Source of the DNA: Diphasiastrum complanatum
Lineage: Eukaryota; Streptophyta; Lycopodiopsida; Lycopodiales; Lycopodiaceae
Length of the DNA: 64,000 bases
NCBI GenBank assembly: GCA_029204225.1
Contig: CM055111.1
Location: forward strand, 20,461,003 to 20,525,002
Reading direction: 5' to 3'
Both the position numbers and the translations under genes were made by a program. The notes under the pieces are model-generated. The model was given only the letters and a program-made list of their open reading frames with translations, was not told where the DNA came from and ran no database searches. Shown here one piece after another: positions 10,922-21,930 of the stretch. The stretch's first letter is position 1. Each line of letters starts with the position of its first letter.

Positions 10922-12259
10922 CTATCCGGATTTGTAACGAATGTGGCGGGCATGTAGCATCTTACTTGGTCGTTTTAGAAAGTTTTTGAAACTGTGTTTC
11001 CTAACACAGTCGGGATGTTCGACATGGTATTTTGTTGTGACTGTACAATCACCCATAAAGTGGCCTATTTCACCATAAATTAAGCATTTGTTATTCAGTG
11101 GCCCTTGTTGAATCGCATAGCCATCTTGGATGGCTACGATTTCTGGCTTTTTAGGATGGTGTTCGTGATAAAGCAAGGATTGTCCAGAGTTTGATGGTTG
11201 TTCTTCATGTTGTTGTATGGAATTGCCCTTCATATGCTGATATGAAGGGCAAGCATTAATAGGATGTGTAGCCCGACAGTGTGGGCACCAGATATTTTGT
11301 CGTCTATAAGGTACCTGTGCAGGGGGTAGCTGACCAAGCATATGGGCTTTGGATAGACATCAAGGTGTCTCGAAACTCATTAGTGAGTTTCTTCATTTGC
11401 ATTTGATGTTGCTGATTAAGCAACTCCATATGTGATTTCCAAAGTTGATCGTGGGTATCCTCGTTCAGCTTCGATTCATGGACAATAGCACGATGTGCTT
11501 TTCTTTTCCTAGACTCGTCAACATCAGATCCTTCGTCTTCCTCCTAGATGGCATCAGACATAGCAAACTTTAAGCTCGTATATTCGTCATTAGATCTAAG
11601 CTCGCGTCTAATCCATCTCAGAAGTCCGACTAAGAACCAGATGACGAGCATTTGTTCGGTGGGTTGTTTTTGTACTTGACCTTTTAAACGTTTAAAACGC
11701 TCAATATAGTCTCGTATGCGTTCATCTTTTGCCATTTTCATATTACTCAATTTGACAAAAGGACTCTCTAGCAAACCAAGGGTTTGAAACATTTGATAAA
11801 GGACTCTTTTAATATAGATCAATTTGTCTTATCCTCACGTTCGAGGTTAAAAAACCAGTCACGTGCTTTAGCGATTATTGTCATGGAAAACAATTGGACC
11901 ATAGCGTCGTTGGATGTTTCGCCATAAATGTCACATGCATTCTGAAAGATTTGCAAGAATCTTTGAGGGTTTGAACTATCATCAAACTTGGGTGTTCACT
12001 TTTCAAAATGAGCTCCATGAGTAGCAAAAGCTCCATTAAGGTGTGTTCTGGCTTGTGAGGATTCAGCACCATAAAAATGGGCTCGTGCACGTGAAGATTC
12101 AGCTTTATGAGATTCCCGGCTCTTGAATGGGTTTGTGGAAGGTTCGTGTACATGTGATTTCATTTGAGAGAATCTATGACGTCAAATTTTGTCAGACATA
12201 GGGGACACCATGTCGGGTGGATACTCTTCCGCGGCATAGGGATCAATATGGTGTTCCAT
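10922..12259 (-). pseudogene. Ty3-type gag, full-length but decayed
   Basis: The probable start is the ATG at 12259 (MEHHIDPYAAEEYPPD), and the reading then passes through several stops and frame changes. Recognisable parts in order: NPQRFLQIFQNACDIYG and DAMVQLFSMTIIAKARDWFF (about 11990-11860), FVKLSNMKMAKDERIRDYIE (about 11765-11705), IWFLVGLLRWIRREL (about 11640-11600), a linker, the knuckle-like CPHCRATHPINAC (about 11280), and a second knuckle CLIYGEIGHFMGDC with one Cys changed to Tyr (about 11085). It is homologous to the gag at 4773 and shares with it a stop at the same position after the residues DAI. No LTRs in this orientation were found beside it. Confidence 0.8.
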
Positions 12260-12339
12260 TGGGAAGATCTTGATTTTTTTTTTTTTTTGTATGAGTTTGT
12301 TGTTGTTTTTGGTGTTTGGAGTTTTTTTTTTAAAAAAAA

Positions 12340-13510
12340 AAATTATGTACCCGATAGTTGGTAAGGTAAGGATGTGGGTAATGGGTAAGTTAGTTTTGTT
12401 CTTCTTTTTTTATATACCAGTTAGTTGGTACGGTTAGGATGTGGTTAATGGGTAGGGTAGTTTTTTTTTATGTACTAGTTAGTTGGTAAGGTTTGGATGT
12501 GGTTATTGGGTAAGTTAGTTTTTATTTTTTATGTACCAGTTCGTTGGTAAGGTTAGGATGTGGTTACTAAATAAGTTAGTTCTTTTTTTTAATGTATCAG
12601 TTAGTTGGTAAGGTTAGAATGTGGTTGATGGATAAGTGTTGGGGGTATTCCTGACATATTGTCACCCAATAAAAAGTGTTGCAAGGGCATGGCATCATGC
12701 GCGTATAAGCCCATGGCCCAATGAGCACGCAAGTTGAGTTGTAAATAAAATAATAGAAATGGGCCCCTTTGTAATTAAAATAAAACTTGAGGCCCAAAGT
12801 CAATTTTAAACTTAGAGTTTACTTTTTTAGAGTTGGGTCCAATTTTGGACTCACATGAATCTTGTGATTTTTATTGTACTTTTTGTGGATCCTTGGATCA
12901 AGTTGGGTCCAAGATGAATGGTTAGGATCTATGTGAATATTAGCCAATAGGATTTTGGGGCAAGGGCCTTCCCAAATTTATAGACACCATTTGTACTCTA
13001 ATTTCATGCTTAATGAGAAGGAGGAAACTCTACCATTTTCAGAAGAGAAGCATCTTCATTTGCTATTCACTACTTGCTAATGTTCTTGTTTGTGTTTTTC
13101 CATCGCTTTCTATTTTCATGCTTATTGGTTGCCATAGTTAATGTTTTTCCAAGCATAAGGAGCATTTGAGCTAACCTCCACTCTCACTCTCACTCTCTGC
13201 CTCTCTATTTCTCTCTCCCCCTCTCAATCTCTTCTATTCTTCCCTTCCCTTTCACCAACAATCATGATGAAGGTAGTTTAGGGGAGTAGGGTTAGGGGTG
13301 TGTAGTGTTAATGGTGGTAGAGTTAGGGAAAATGTAGGAAACTAACTAAAAGTAGCATCTATTTATAGTTAGGCACCTATTTAGTGATCTAACCCTTGTT
13401 GACAGGTGGGAGGGCTATACTATGCGAGATCTTCGACCCTACAATAAGTTAATTTTTTTTTTCTAGTTAGTAGGTAAGGTTAGAGTGTGGTTAATAGGTA
13501 AGTTAGTGTG
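12340..13510 (+). repeat. ~60-bp minisatellite interrupted by a solo LTR
   Basis: Units containing AGTTGGTAAGGTTAGGATG recur near 12356, 12423, 12481, 12542 and 12603 (spacing 58-67 bp). One more lies near 13468 after the inserted LTR. Each unit ends in a GTAAGTTAG plus T-run. Confidence 0.85.
12637..13443 (+). mobile_element. Solo LTR with 5-bp target-site duplication
   Basis: The sequence starts TGTTGGGGGTATTCC and ends CGACCCTACA, and is flanked on both sides by ATAAG (12632-12636 and 13444-13448). Removing it restores a minisatellite unit (GGATAAG joined to TTA). Its block AGCCAATAGGATTTTG and nearby AATTTATAGACACC correspond to the TATA region of the gag-only element's LTR, so it belongs to a related Ty3 family. 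A CT-rich tract lies at 13175-13250. It was probably produced by LTR-LTR recombination of a full element. Confidence 0.88.
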
Positions 13511-14299
13511 TCGAGTAATGGTGCGATAGGGGGTTGGGTAATGGGTGTGGCAGGGACCCTAGTAATGGTGAGGTAGCGACCTCGGTGAGGAAGGGTTAGA
13601 GGCGTATGGGTCGGTGTTGTGTTGTCGATGTAGCATAGGGGTCCGTCGCTGGGAGCGGCAACCTCGCCTTCACCTGCATAGCAAGAAGAGAGAGGGAGAG
13701 GAGAGAGAGGAGAAAGAGAGCGGAGAGAGGGAGAGAGAGAATGCCTAGGTTGAGAAAGGCTTTGGGGGCTCGAGCGCCTACCCGAAGCTATTCTATCCCA
13801 ACGTAGGGAGAGAGGGAGAAGAGAGAGGTAGTCTCAATTGTTTCATCAGAGAATTTTTTTATTTTCGATAAGCCTACAAGGGCGGTCTCCATACTTCAGC
13901 ACTAGAATGTCACAAAGTAGCTGGTTCGTGAATTGCTTCAAGGTTTGCTCAATGACTCCCATGTTCCAACCCTTTTTTTTTTTTTTTTGTTTTGTTTTGG
14001 AAGATGGAAACGAAGAAGAAGAAAAAGAAGAAGAAGAGAAGAGAATCGTAAACGGTGGATCAATATGGATGAGAATAGAGACAGAAATGGATTTATCTAG
14101 TAGAGATGGACATAGAAGATGGAATAGAGATGGGACAGAAGGAATGATGGATGGATAATGGTTGATGTGGAGGGAACTGATCGGCTTGATTTGAGGTTCA
14201 TTCACTTGATTCAGTCCAAGAATGTTGGATCTTGATGGATAATGTGACTGCAACCTAGATTTGACAAGATCTGATCAGTTTTAGTTGGCTAATAGTGTG
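13511..14299. other. GA-rich and low-complexity stretch, no gene
   Basis: This contains a GA/GGAGA-rich tract (about 13684-13745 and 13806-13828), a T-run and A/G-rich block near 13971-14042, and short frames that come from these simple repeats. Confidence 0.55.
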
Positions 14300-15060
14300 G
14301 TTTTAGCCATTTTTCTTGGTTTTTTGTGGTTTTTTTGTTGTTGTTGACTGGTATGCCCTTGTATTTGAGTCAGGTTCATTTGATCACCAAGCTACAAGAG
14401 TTACTTTCCAAGGTAACTCAAAAAATCCCAAAAAAAAGTGCATTTTTTTTTTTTTGCAAAATTTTGATATTTTTTGGGAATGAACCCTCGCAAACTGGTA
14501 TGCACTTGTATCTGAGTTAGATTCATTTGCTCACCAAGCTGCAAGAGTTACTTCCCATGTAAACTCAAAAATTTACTGTCTGAGAAGGTTCTAGACCACT
14601 TTTTGCTCTTGGAAACCTTTACAAGGGTATTTTTTTTGGGATCTAACTCTCGCAGACTTCTCTGCATCCTTGTCTCAGTGAGATGGAACTTCAGAGAGCT
14701 CTACGAAGGTTAGTTTTGAGCTTTTAATTTTTTTAAAATTTTTTTATGGGTTTTTCTCTGTTTTTCAAAATCTATTGGGAAGTAACATTTGCAAGCTTCT
14801 ATGTAGGTCTAGGACAATACCCTGGAGCTGCTGCCAGTCATGCGAAGGTTAGTTCTTGCTAGTTTTTGAGAAATTAAAATCTGATGAGATTTTGCCTCTC
14901 GTTTTTCCTCCAAAAACAGATTTTGAGCTTTTGTCCGAGATGGTCGAACTATCGAAGTTAGCCAAGCAATCGCAGATGGCCGAATAATCAAGTATGACTG
15001 AATAGTCGAAGGTGTCCGAACAATCAGAAAAACACTATCACCGATTCTTTTGTATTTTGC
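14300..15060 (+). repeat. Retroelement leader-like repeats and 18-bp minisatellite
   Basis: Imperfect ~150-bp units (CTGGTATGC near 14348 and 14498, then two more diverged ones) each end in an exon-like pyrimidine-poor block with CAAGAGTTAC or GCGAAGG. They resemble the leader at 3414-4772. They are followed at about 14938-15028 by five 18-bp units of the GAAGTTNGCCGAATAATC type and a tail CGATTCTTTTGTATTTTGCAG. That tail is shared with the region at 60965-61000. Confidence 0.6.
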
Positions 15061-17189
15061 AGATTAGCAGAGAGATAAGGATGGAGAGGATATAAATCCA
15101 ACACCAACATGGGTATTGCAAGGGTGATACCAGCTGAATGTAAACTCAAGTATAGCTATATAATGTTTTTAAAAAATAGACTTTTTATCAAGGGTAGTAT
15201 GTGCCTTGATGGGCTAAAACCAACATGAGTCGGATATCAACTCTAATATTACAATATCATATACTCGTCAGATAGGTTTTATGATACCATTGTTGATATC
15301 ACATGGGCACCTATATACCCACCCAACACTGGTGCAGGCCTTCATATTGATCATATAAGTCATCTTCACGATGTCTTAATAGTAGCTTGATTGGTCTTCA
15401 TACTTTCTAATTTCATACTCAAATCACTCATATTGATTATCATGGCATTGTTCCTCATGTAGGTCATATTGTTCTTCATATTATAATCGATCATTATAAC
15501 CTTATTTATTGTCTAGATGTAAGGACCAAGGTATTGTATGACAATTGTGAATAGATCCAAACCTCTAGTTTACAAGTTTTTGGCAGGATAATTAGCCATG
15601 AATTTTTCTATTCAAATGTTCAAATGTGTTGCTGATACTATTTTGATTTAAATTGACTTGATTAATGATGAGCGTTGTAGTCTTAAAAAATTATTTTAAT
15701 GAATCTTGGATGAGGCAGCTTATGGATATGGGAGTGGTAGGCATACAAAGTCGCTTATTGTCACATGGCCCCACAAGGAGGGGAAGGGGCGCTTGTTATC
15801 TTGAAGGCATATCAAGCCTTCCCAGCCACCCATTCCCATCATTTCTCCCCCCTTCAATATTTTTGTCCTCTCTCTAGCCTCGTTAACCTCACTTCATGGT
15901 TGTGGAAGTTTGTTGGGCCCAAAGGAATGCATGTCTTCAAGTCCTATTGAAAGGGAGGTGGGAATATATGGATTTTACATGGATGATAATTGATATCACT
16001 TACGTTGAAAATATTTGAAAGAAAAGTCTTGGCTGTAATAGATTAAATCCTTGTAGAAGACACGTATTATTGACTTTTCATGATTTCAAATATTTTTATG
16101 TATTATCTCTCCTGCCAACTTTTATAGAAATTTAGAAAATTCTTTAAAAGGCGAGGGGAAGGGCGGGCGGCGATGGGGGGGGGGGGGTTGTGGAGGCGGG
16201 GGGTTAAGTAATAAGATAGATCATCATAGGATCCATTAGTTGCACAATTTTCAGAAAAAAGCTACAATATGTATGGGAATGTAATTATCTCAAAGCCTTT
16301 TTCAGAAAAAATCCAAAGTAGGATACAAAATTAAAACTTTAGATAAATTCTCCATGGATTGTGTGAAATAATCTGGAACTAAAGATGGCTTGAAAGTTGA
16401 AATTATTATTTATATGTATAAGTAGTACAGAGAAAGATCAAAAGCTTACTATTTCAAATTTTGTTTAGGATTGGAGTAAGTTTGATCATAAAATTGAATT
16501 TGAAATGTCTACTCATGGAAAATAGAATTTTTTGTACTTGAGTTACAAGATTCTTAGTGTGATATGTGAGTAACATATGCGAATTTTGGAGGAATATGCC
16601 AGATAATGATATGTTTATGCATTGGATCATAGTGAGATTATACTCATATGCACATAATAAATCTTGTATGAATCCACCATATCTTCGTTGTTACTAGATT
16701 TATTTGGTGCACTTAAATCAATTGTTGACACAGACATATGAACAAGTATTGTTTAGAATAATTACTTGCAGGTGGACATATCTTTTTATGAAAAAATTAT
16801 TTGTTAGTCTAGAAATGATTTGGATAAGAATGTAAATGTGGTGTTGTACTAGTACCATTAAGATCTGCACTATGGACATTTGATATTTTTGAATCATTGG
16901 TAATTAAGTTGAGTAGCTTGGTTACTCCTGGATAAAGTTGATTCGTTCAATGAGTAGTGTGAAGAAAATTCACTAGAAACTATTTGTTTTTATTTAAATT
17001 TTTCATGAAATGCATGATTTGGAGTCATCAGTAAAATTTATGTGCACAAAATATTTGGAATCCTTGGTATAGAGTATTTTTTAGTTAAGAAATAGACTCA
17101 ATTCATTAGTGGTTGTAATCCAAAGAGCTCAATTGGATCACAAATTCTAATGATTGCAAGAATGACAACTGAATTATAGAAAATTCAAT
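15061..17189. other. AT-rich region, nothing recognised
   Basis: There are short frames only. A 14-G run lies in the G-rich block at 16160-16205. ATGATACCATTG near 15288 resembles the complement of a tRNA-Met primer site but is not convincing. Confidence 0.45.
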
Positions 17190-17560
17190 CACTACAAAAG
17201 ACGCGCAATTTCCAGCGTTTTTTTTTGAGCGTTTTTATTATATAAGCCTTGCAAATTTTATTAGTTTTTTTTTTTAAGATTTATAGGGAGGGTTGTAGGG
17301 AGATTTATAGGAAGGGTTATACATAGGCTTATAGGGAGGTTTATAAGAAAGGATATAGAGGCATTCTAGAATACTCTGCTCACCGAGGGTAATATCGTGA
17401 CTGATGAAAAAAAAAAAGGGCCCTCGATATAGACCACGATATGTTGCAAACTGTAAATGGATCTGACTTTTGAAAATTGTTGTCTATCAACACAATGACT
17501 TTCATTTTTGATCAACAATAGTTGCCATATCCACAATAGTTGCCATATCTATAAATTTCT
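17190..17560 (+). repeat. Left terminal/subterminal region of the CACTA element
   Basis: The segment 17275-17600 is matched in reverse complement by 53820-54080. Shared landmarks include the CACGATATTACCCTCG block, a CATCAGT next to a T/A run, GATCCATTTACA and TGTGATACATAAATTTC. This suggests that the family has long inverted termini. Confidence 0.65.
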
Positions 17561-17925
17561 TAATTTTTGTGAATAAAGAAATTTATGTATCACAAAAATA
17601 TCATATTATTCATTAGCTATGACTATAATCGTCCATTGCTATCTACTATATAAAATGTAATGAACTCTATTCTGTAAATAAATGGTGTAATTTTCTGGCT
17701 ATGTAATGACATTTTGTAATTAAATGGTGTAATTTTTGTTGTACGATATTTCTTTTAAGATGCACTTCTATCACTTACACTCTCGTTGATGAACCTATTT
17801 TATGATGTTTGGTAATAAAGTATTGTTTTGACCATATTGATTCTACCATATCATCATCCATATTGTTTTTGTTTTGTTTTAACATGTATTATATATTGCA
17901 TGATGTTTTCAATGTTTATAGTCTT

Positions 17926-20480
17926 ATGGAGACGAAGAGGATTTTGGAGGGCATGGACTCACTGCGTTTTTGAAACGACATAGGAAAACGGTTCAAAAAA
18001 TGTGACAAGCATCGTTGGAGTATCTTCGTCGACAATCGACGAGAGCCAACGAATCAACATTCCAAACCAAGAAGACAATCATTCTTTTGAAGCGAAAGAT
18101 GATATAATGCAAGATTTGATACATTCTATCCTCCTCATGAGACCACTCCAATCGATAGAAATGATACACATCACAATTATAGACAAGAAGCTACTTCACA
18201 ACTCAAGAAAATGTCGAAGACATGAGAACCGAAGCTAGAACTCCTTTATATGAAGGGACAAATGTTTCTAGACTATCAGCATGCTGGCTCATCCTAAATC
18301 TTCAAGCTGTATATAAATGGAGCAATCAAAGTGTTGATGCATTATTCAGGTGACTATTCATATAACTTTGATATTTTTTGTTTCAATTCAAGACTAACTA
18401 GATGACAAAGTTTGTAACACTACTAGGCATTTGTCGTAGGTTGTTATGTTCACTATAACCCAAGGGCAATACAATTCCATATTCAAGGAAAGATGTTAAA
18501 AAAATATTGGCGATGCTTCGAATGGACTACAACTACATTCATGCATGTCCAAATGATTGCACATTATACAAGGATGTACATGAATAAAAAATAAGTTTGC
18601 CTAAGTGTGAATCCCTACGATATCGACAAGATGTGAAAAGAACCAAAGTTGCATCCAAGGTTGTGCACCATTTATCAATATTACCGCATATCCAACACAT
18701 GTTCTGTTGCGAGTCCTTGGTTGAATTGATGGATTGGCATGCTAGGAATAGATCCATTGATGGTGTCATGAGAATATCATGTGATAGTATGGCCGCAAAA
18801 CACATTGAAGAAGTGTGCCCGATATTTCGTACAGAGCCAAGACATTTAAGAGCTGGGTTGGCCATTGATCTTCTACTTGGAAAACATGGACAATGATGCT
18901 TGTGAATTACAACATACCTCTATGGATGACAATGAAAAAATGTCATCTTTTACTTGCTCTCATCATTCTCGGTCGTTACAAGGTACAAAACATGGATGTC
19001 TATCTAGAACCTATTGTCTAGGAGTTGCAAATTCTTTGGAGAGAGATTCATGTATACGACATTTCATGTCCTATCGGATCTCAAGAATTTGAACTAAAAG
19101 GTATTTTGGTGTGGACGACACATGATTATCCTGGATTGGGTGAGTGTAGCGGTTTTTCTACTTTTGGATACCACGCTTGTAATATATGTGGAAGTAATCT
19201 CCCTGCATGATATGCAAAACATCTTAGAAAAGTCATAAATTCTGATCATCGTAAATATCTTCCATTCGGCCATAGTCTTCATAGAACTCGAATTTGTTGA
19301 CTAGGAGACAAAGAGGAGGCACTCCCTCCACCGGAAAGATTAACGAGTAAAGATTGGCTTGAGAAATGGAACAATTCTACGGAGAATTCCACTTCCATAG
19401 AGGGTATGAAAAGGTTATTTATATTTTATACACTCCCATATTGGAAGACATTAAAAATAACTCATTTATTGATCAATGCATAGTTTTAAAAATGTGGGAG
19501 AGTCACTATGGAAACACTTCAATCAGTTAGAAGGTTTGTATGCACGAGTCCTTGAAGAACTAAAAGATTTTGTTCAAATGCAACACTTGTGGACTAAATA
19601 TGGACAAGAGTCAAGGTCAAGATCAACTTGTGCACCATGAATTTTGTTGAAGGAAGAGAGTACACATATAAAGGTAGTTATTCGATATATGCGATTTCCC
19701 ACTGGATACACAGGGTCTATAAGAGAGGCATTTACTACAAATGGCAAATTATCCGGATTAAAGTCTCACGATTGGCACAAGATGATACAGGTATATGTAT
19801 TTGATGTGCTCAATTAGTGATGCATATAATCAAGATTGTTTGTATTAAATGTCATGACAATCATATTTTAGCCTTTTTTTTTACACAACATGTATTTCCG
19901 ATGACATTGAAAGGGTGTTTTGATCAAAGATATACAAAACGTTACCTCAGAATTGTCCACCTTTACAAGATATTGCTCGTGAGTCTTAATGTCATTCAAA
20001 TGAGAACATTTTGCACGTATATTAATGACTCATTTGTATTTATGTATGCAATGAATATGCAGATGGATATCTTCAAAAGACATAAATATAGGAGATATAG
20101 GACGCATGTGTCTCAAAGCTATTGAGATCATTTGTGCTTTTGAGATATGCCTTTCTCCATCATTCATGGACATCCAAATTCACCTATTGGTTCACCTTTT
20201 TGTTGAGGTGGAGCTAGCGGGTCCTATGAGTGCAAGATGGATGTTTTTTTTGGAGCGCTTTAGGAAAGTCCTAAAAGATTTTATTTGCCAAAAAGTGCGT
20301 GTAGAAGGCAGTATGGCAAAAGGTTGGATGGCACAAGGGTCTTTGTTTTATGTTACAGAGTACTTGACACAATTAAATCCAGGGGCTCCAAGACTGTGGC
20401 ATGATAGTGATGTGGAGAGCAACAACAAGAGAACATTCCACAAGGAAAAGGAATGCGTGCTAGATTTTTCGAGTGCATGA
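17926..20480 (+). pseudogene. TNP2-like CACTA transposase, copy 1 (decayed)
   Basis: The ATG at 17926 starts METKRILEGMDSLRF. Typical TNP2 landmarks then appear across frameshifts and probable introns. They are PLYEGTNVSRLSACWLIL with WSNQSVDALF (to 18348); MDYNYIHACPNDCTLYK (about 18525); HHLSILPHIQHMF (about 18665-18700); LVWTTHDYPGLGE (about 19110); KLSGLKSHDWHKMIQ (about 19745-19790); and the DUF4218-type tail AGPMSARWMFFLERFRKVLK (about 20217-20275) followed by EGSMAKGWMAQGSLFYVTEY. This is the Transposase_21 (PF02992) layout. The enzyme would bind and cut element ends, but here it is interrupted by many stops and cannot be functional. Confidence 0.8.
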
Positions 20481-20739
20481 GAGACAAGGTTTGCACGTTC
20501 ATGCTATACAGCACAAAAAAAATGTCATCTTGGATTGATTTATACAAAAAATCCGAAGATCAATGAAATATTGATAGAAAATGGTGGTGTCGATCACATA
20601 GGGGCCAGGCTTTTTCATCTGAATTGGAGAAGCTCCCAGATCAATGCAACATTTCTTGGCTATATGAAGCCATGAATGATGCTTGTGCAAGTGCAAAAAA
20701 AATATCAAATTCGGAGTGGGATCCTTGCTGGCATTTTGT

Positions 20740-21930
20740 ATCTAAACTCAAACATATACCTAACAACACGAAACTAACAACATTGAAGTAACATAAATTA
20801 ATAAGCATAAGCAAACTAGCTAACATGTGTGAATGAAACTAGCTAACTAATAAGTACGGATGAAACTAGCTAACTATTTACTCATGGGGAAAAATAGATC
20901 TACTCATCACAATTGTAAAATTTGCTTTAAAAAAGCACCTAAACTAAACAAACCTATCAGTAAATTCATAGATTTGTAATTTGAAACCTTAAAAAAAAGT
21001 ATGAAGTGGCCAGAACAGAGGTCGAAATAAACACTGGTATACTGTTAAAAACATCATCGTGCATTTCGATGTGCATTCCGGCCCTGTCAATACCTAGGAT
21101 CTGCGACCGAATGTGCACCTCAGCTGCTCTGATGGTGATCGTCCCAGAAATCAGCAAACAAACTTGCAAAACAAAAACCAGTATCGAAGTTCTTAATTAA
21201 ATTACCACAAAAAATATTCTTGCAACAATCTAAACTTTTCAAAACAAATTTAAAAAAACCAAAAGCTAAATTTACATAAAGAACAACAAAGATACATAGA
21301 TCTGAAAACTATACTGGATCTGAATCTACATTGAATAAAATTAAGATAGATACTACGCAAAAGCTTGGAATTATAACAGAGGCAGTAGGAAGGAACTGGT
21401 TTCAGAATAGCCATCGAAATAGACGACGCTATAATAAACCTATGAGATCCGCCTATTCCGATGGCCCTTCAAACTCTCTAGAAATCTGGATCTGCAACAG
21501 AATATCTGGATCTACAGTAAAGTGCAACAAAAAAATCATTTGCTGCAATAGAAAATCGGCCATCGGAATACCCATTGGAATAGGCGCCGCTATACTGAAT
21601 CCAGCAGATCCGCCTATTTCGATGACCATTCTGACTGTACTTTACCTAACAATGGTTTGGATCTGCAACAGAAATTTAGATCTACAGCAAAGTGCAACAA
21701 AAAAATATCATATGCTCGCAGATGCAATAGAAAATCTATCATCAGAATACCCATCAAAATAGCTTGTTTATTACTTTTGAACTTGCAAACTAAGTACGGG
21801 TGGTCGGAAAGTGAGTGTCACAAAGTTGTTTAGGTGAGCTTGCCTTTTGGTGTACTATAGCTAAAGTCAGGATCAAATCTCGTTTTGTATTTCATGTGTT
21901 GTGAGAAACTCTAACTAACTACAGGAATAT
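20740..21930. repeat. Short tandem blocks and a ~157-bp duplicated unit between transposase copies
   Basis: GAAACTAGCTAACTA-like units lie at 20810-20885. From about 21411 a unit containing CCATCGAAATAGACG, GATCCGCCTATTCCGATGG, GGATCTGCAACAG and AAAGTGCAACAAAAAAAT is followed by a diverged second copy from about 21568. The AATAGGCG / CGCCTATT motifs are inverted relative to each other, as in CACTA subterminal regions. Confidence 0.6.

Noticed and set aside
14938-15028. CRISPR-like array
   Set aside because: The 18-bp units are adjacent without unique spacers and the context is a plant retroelement leader.
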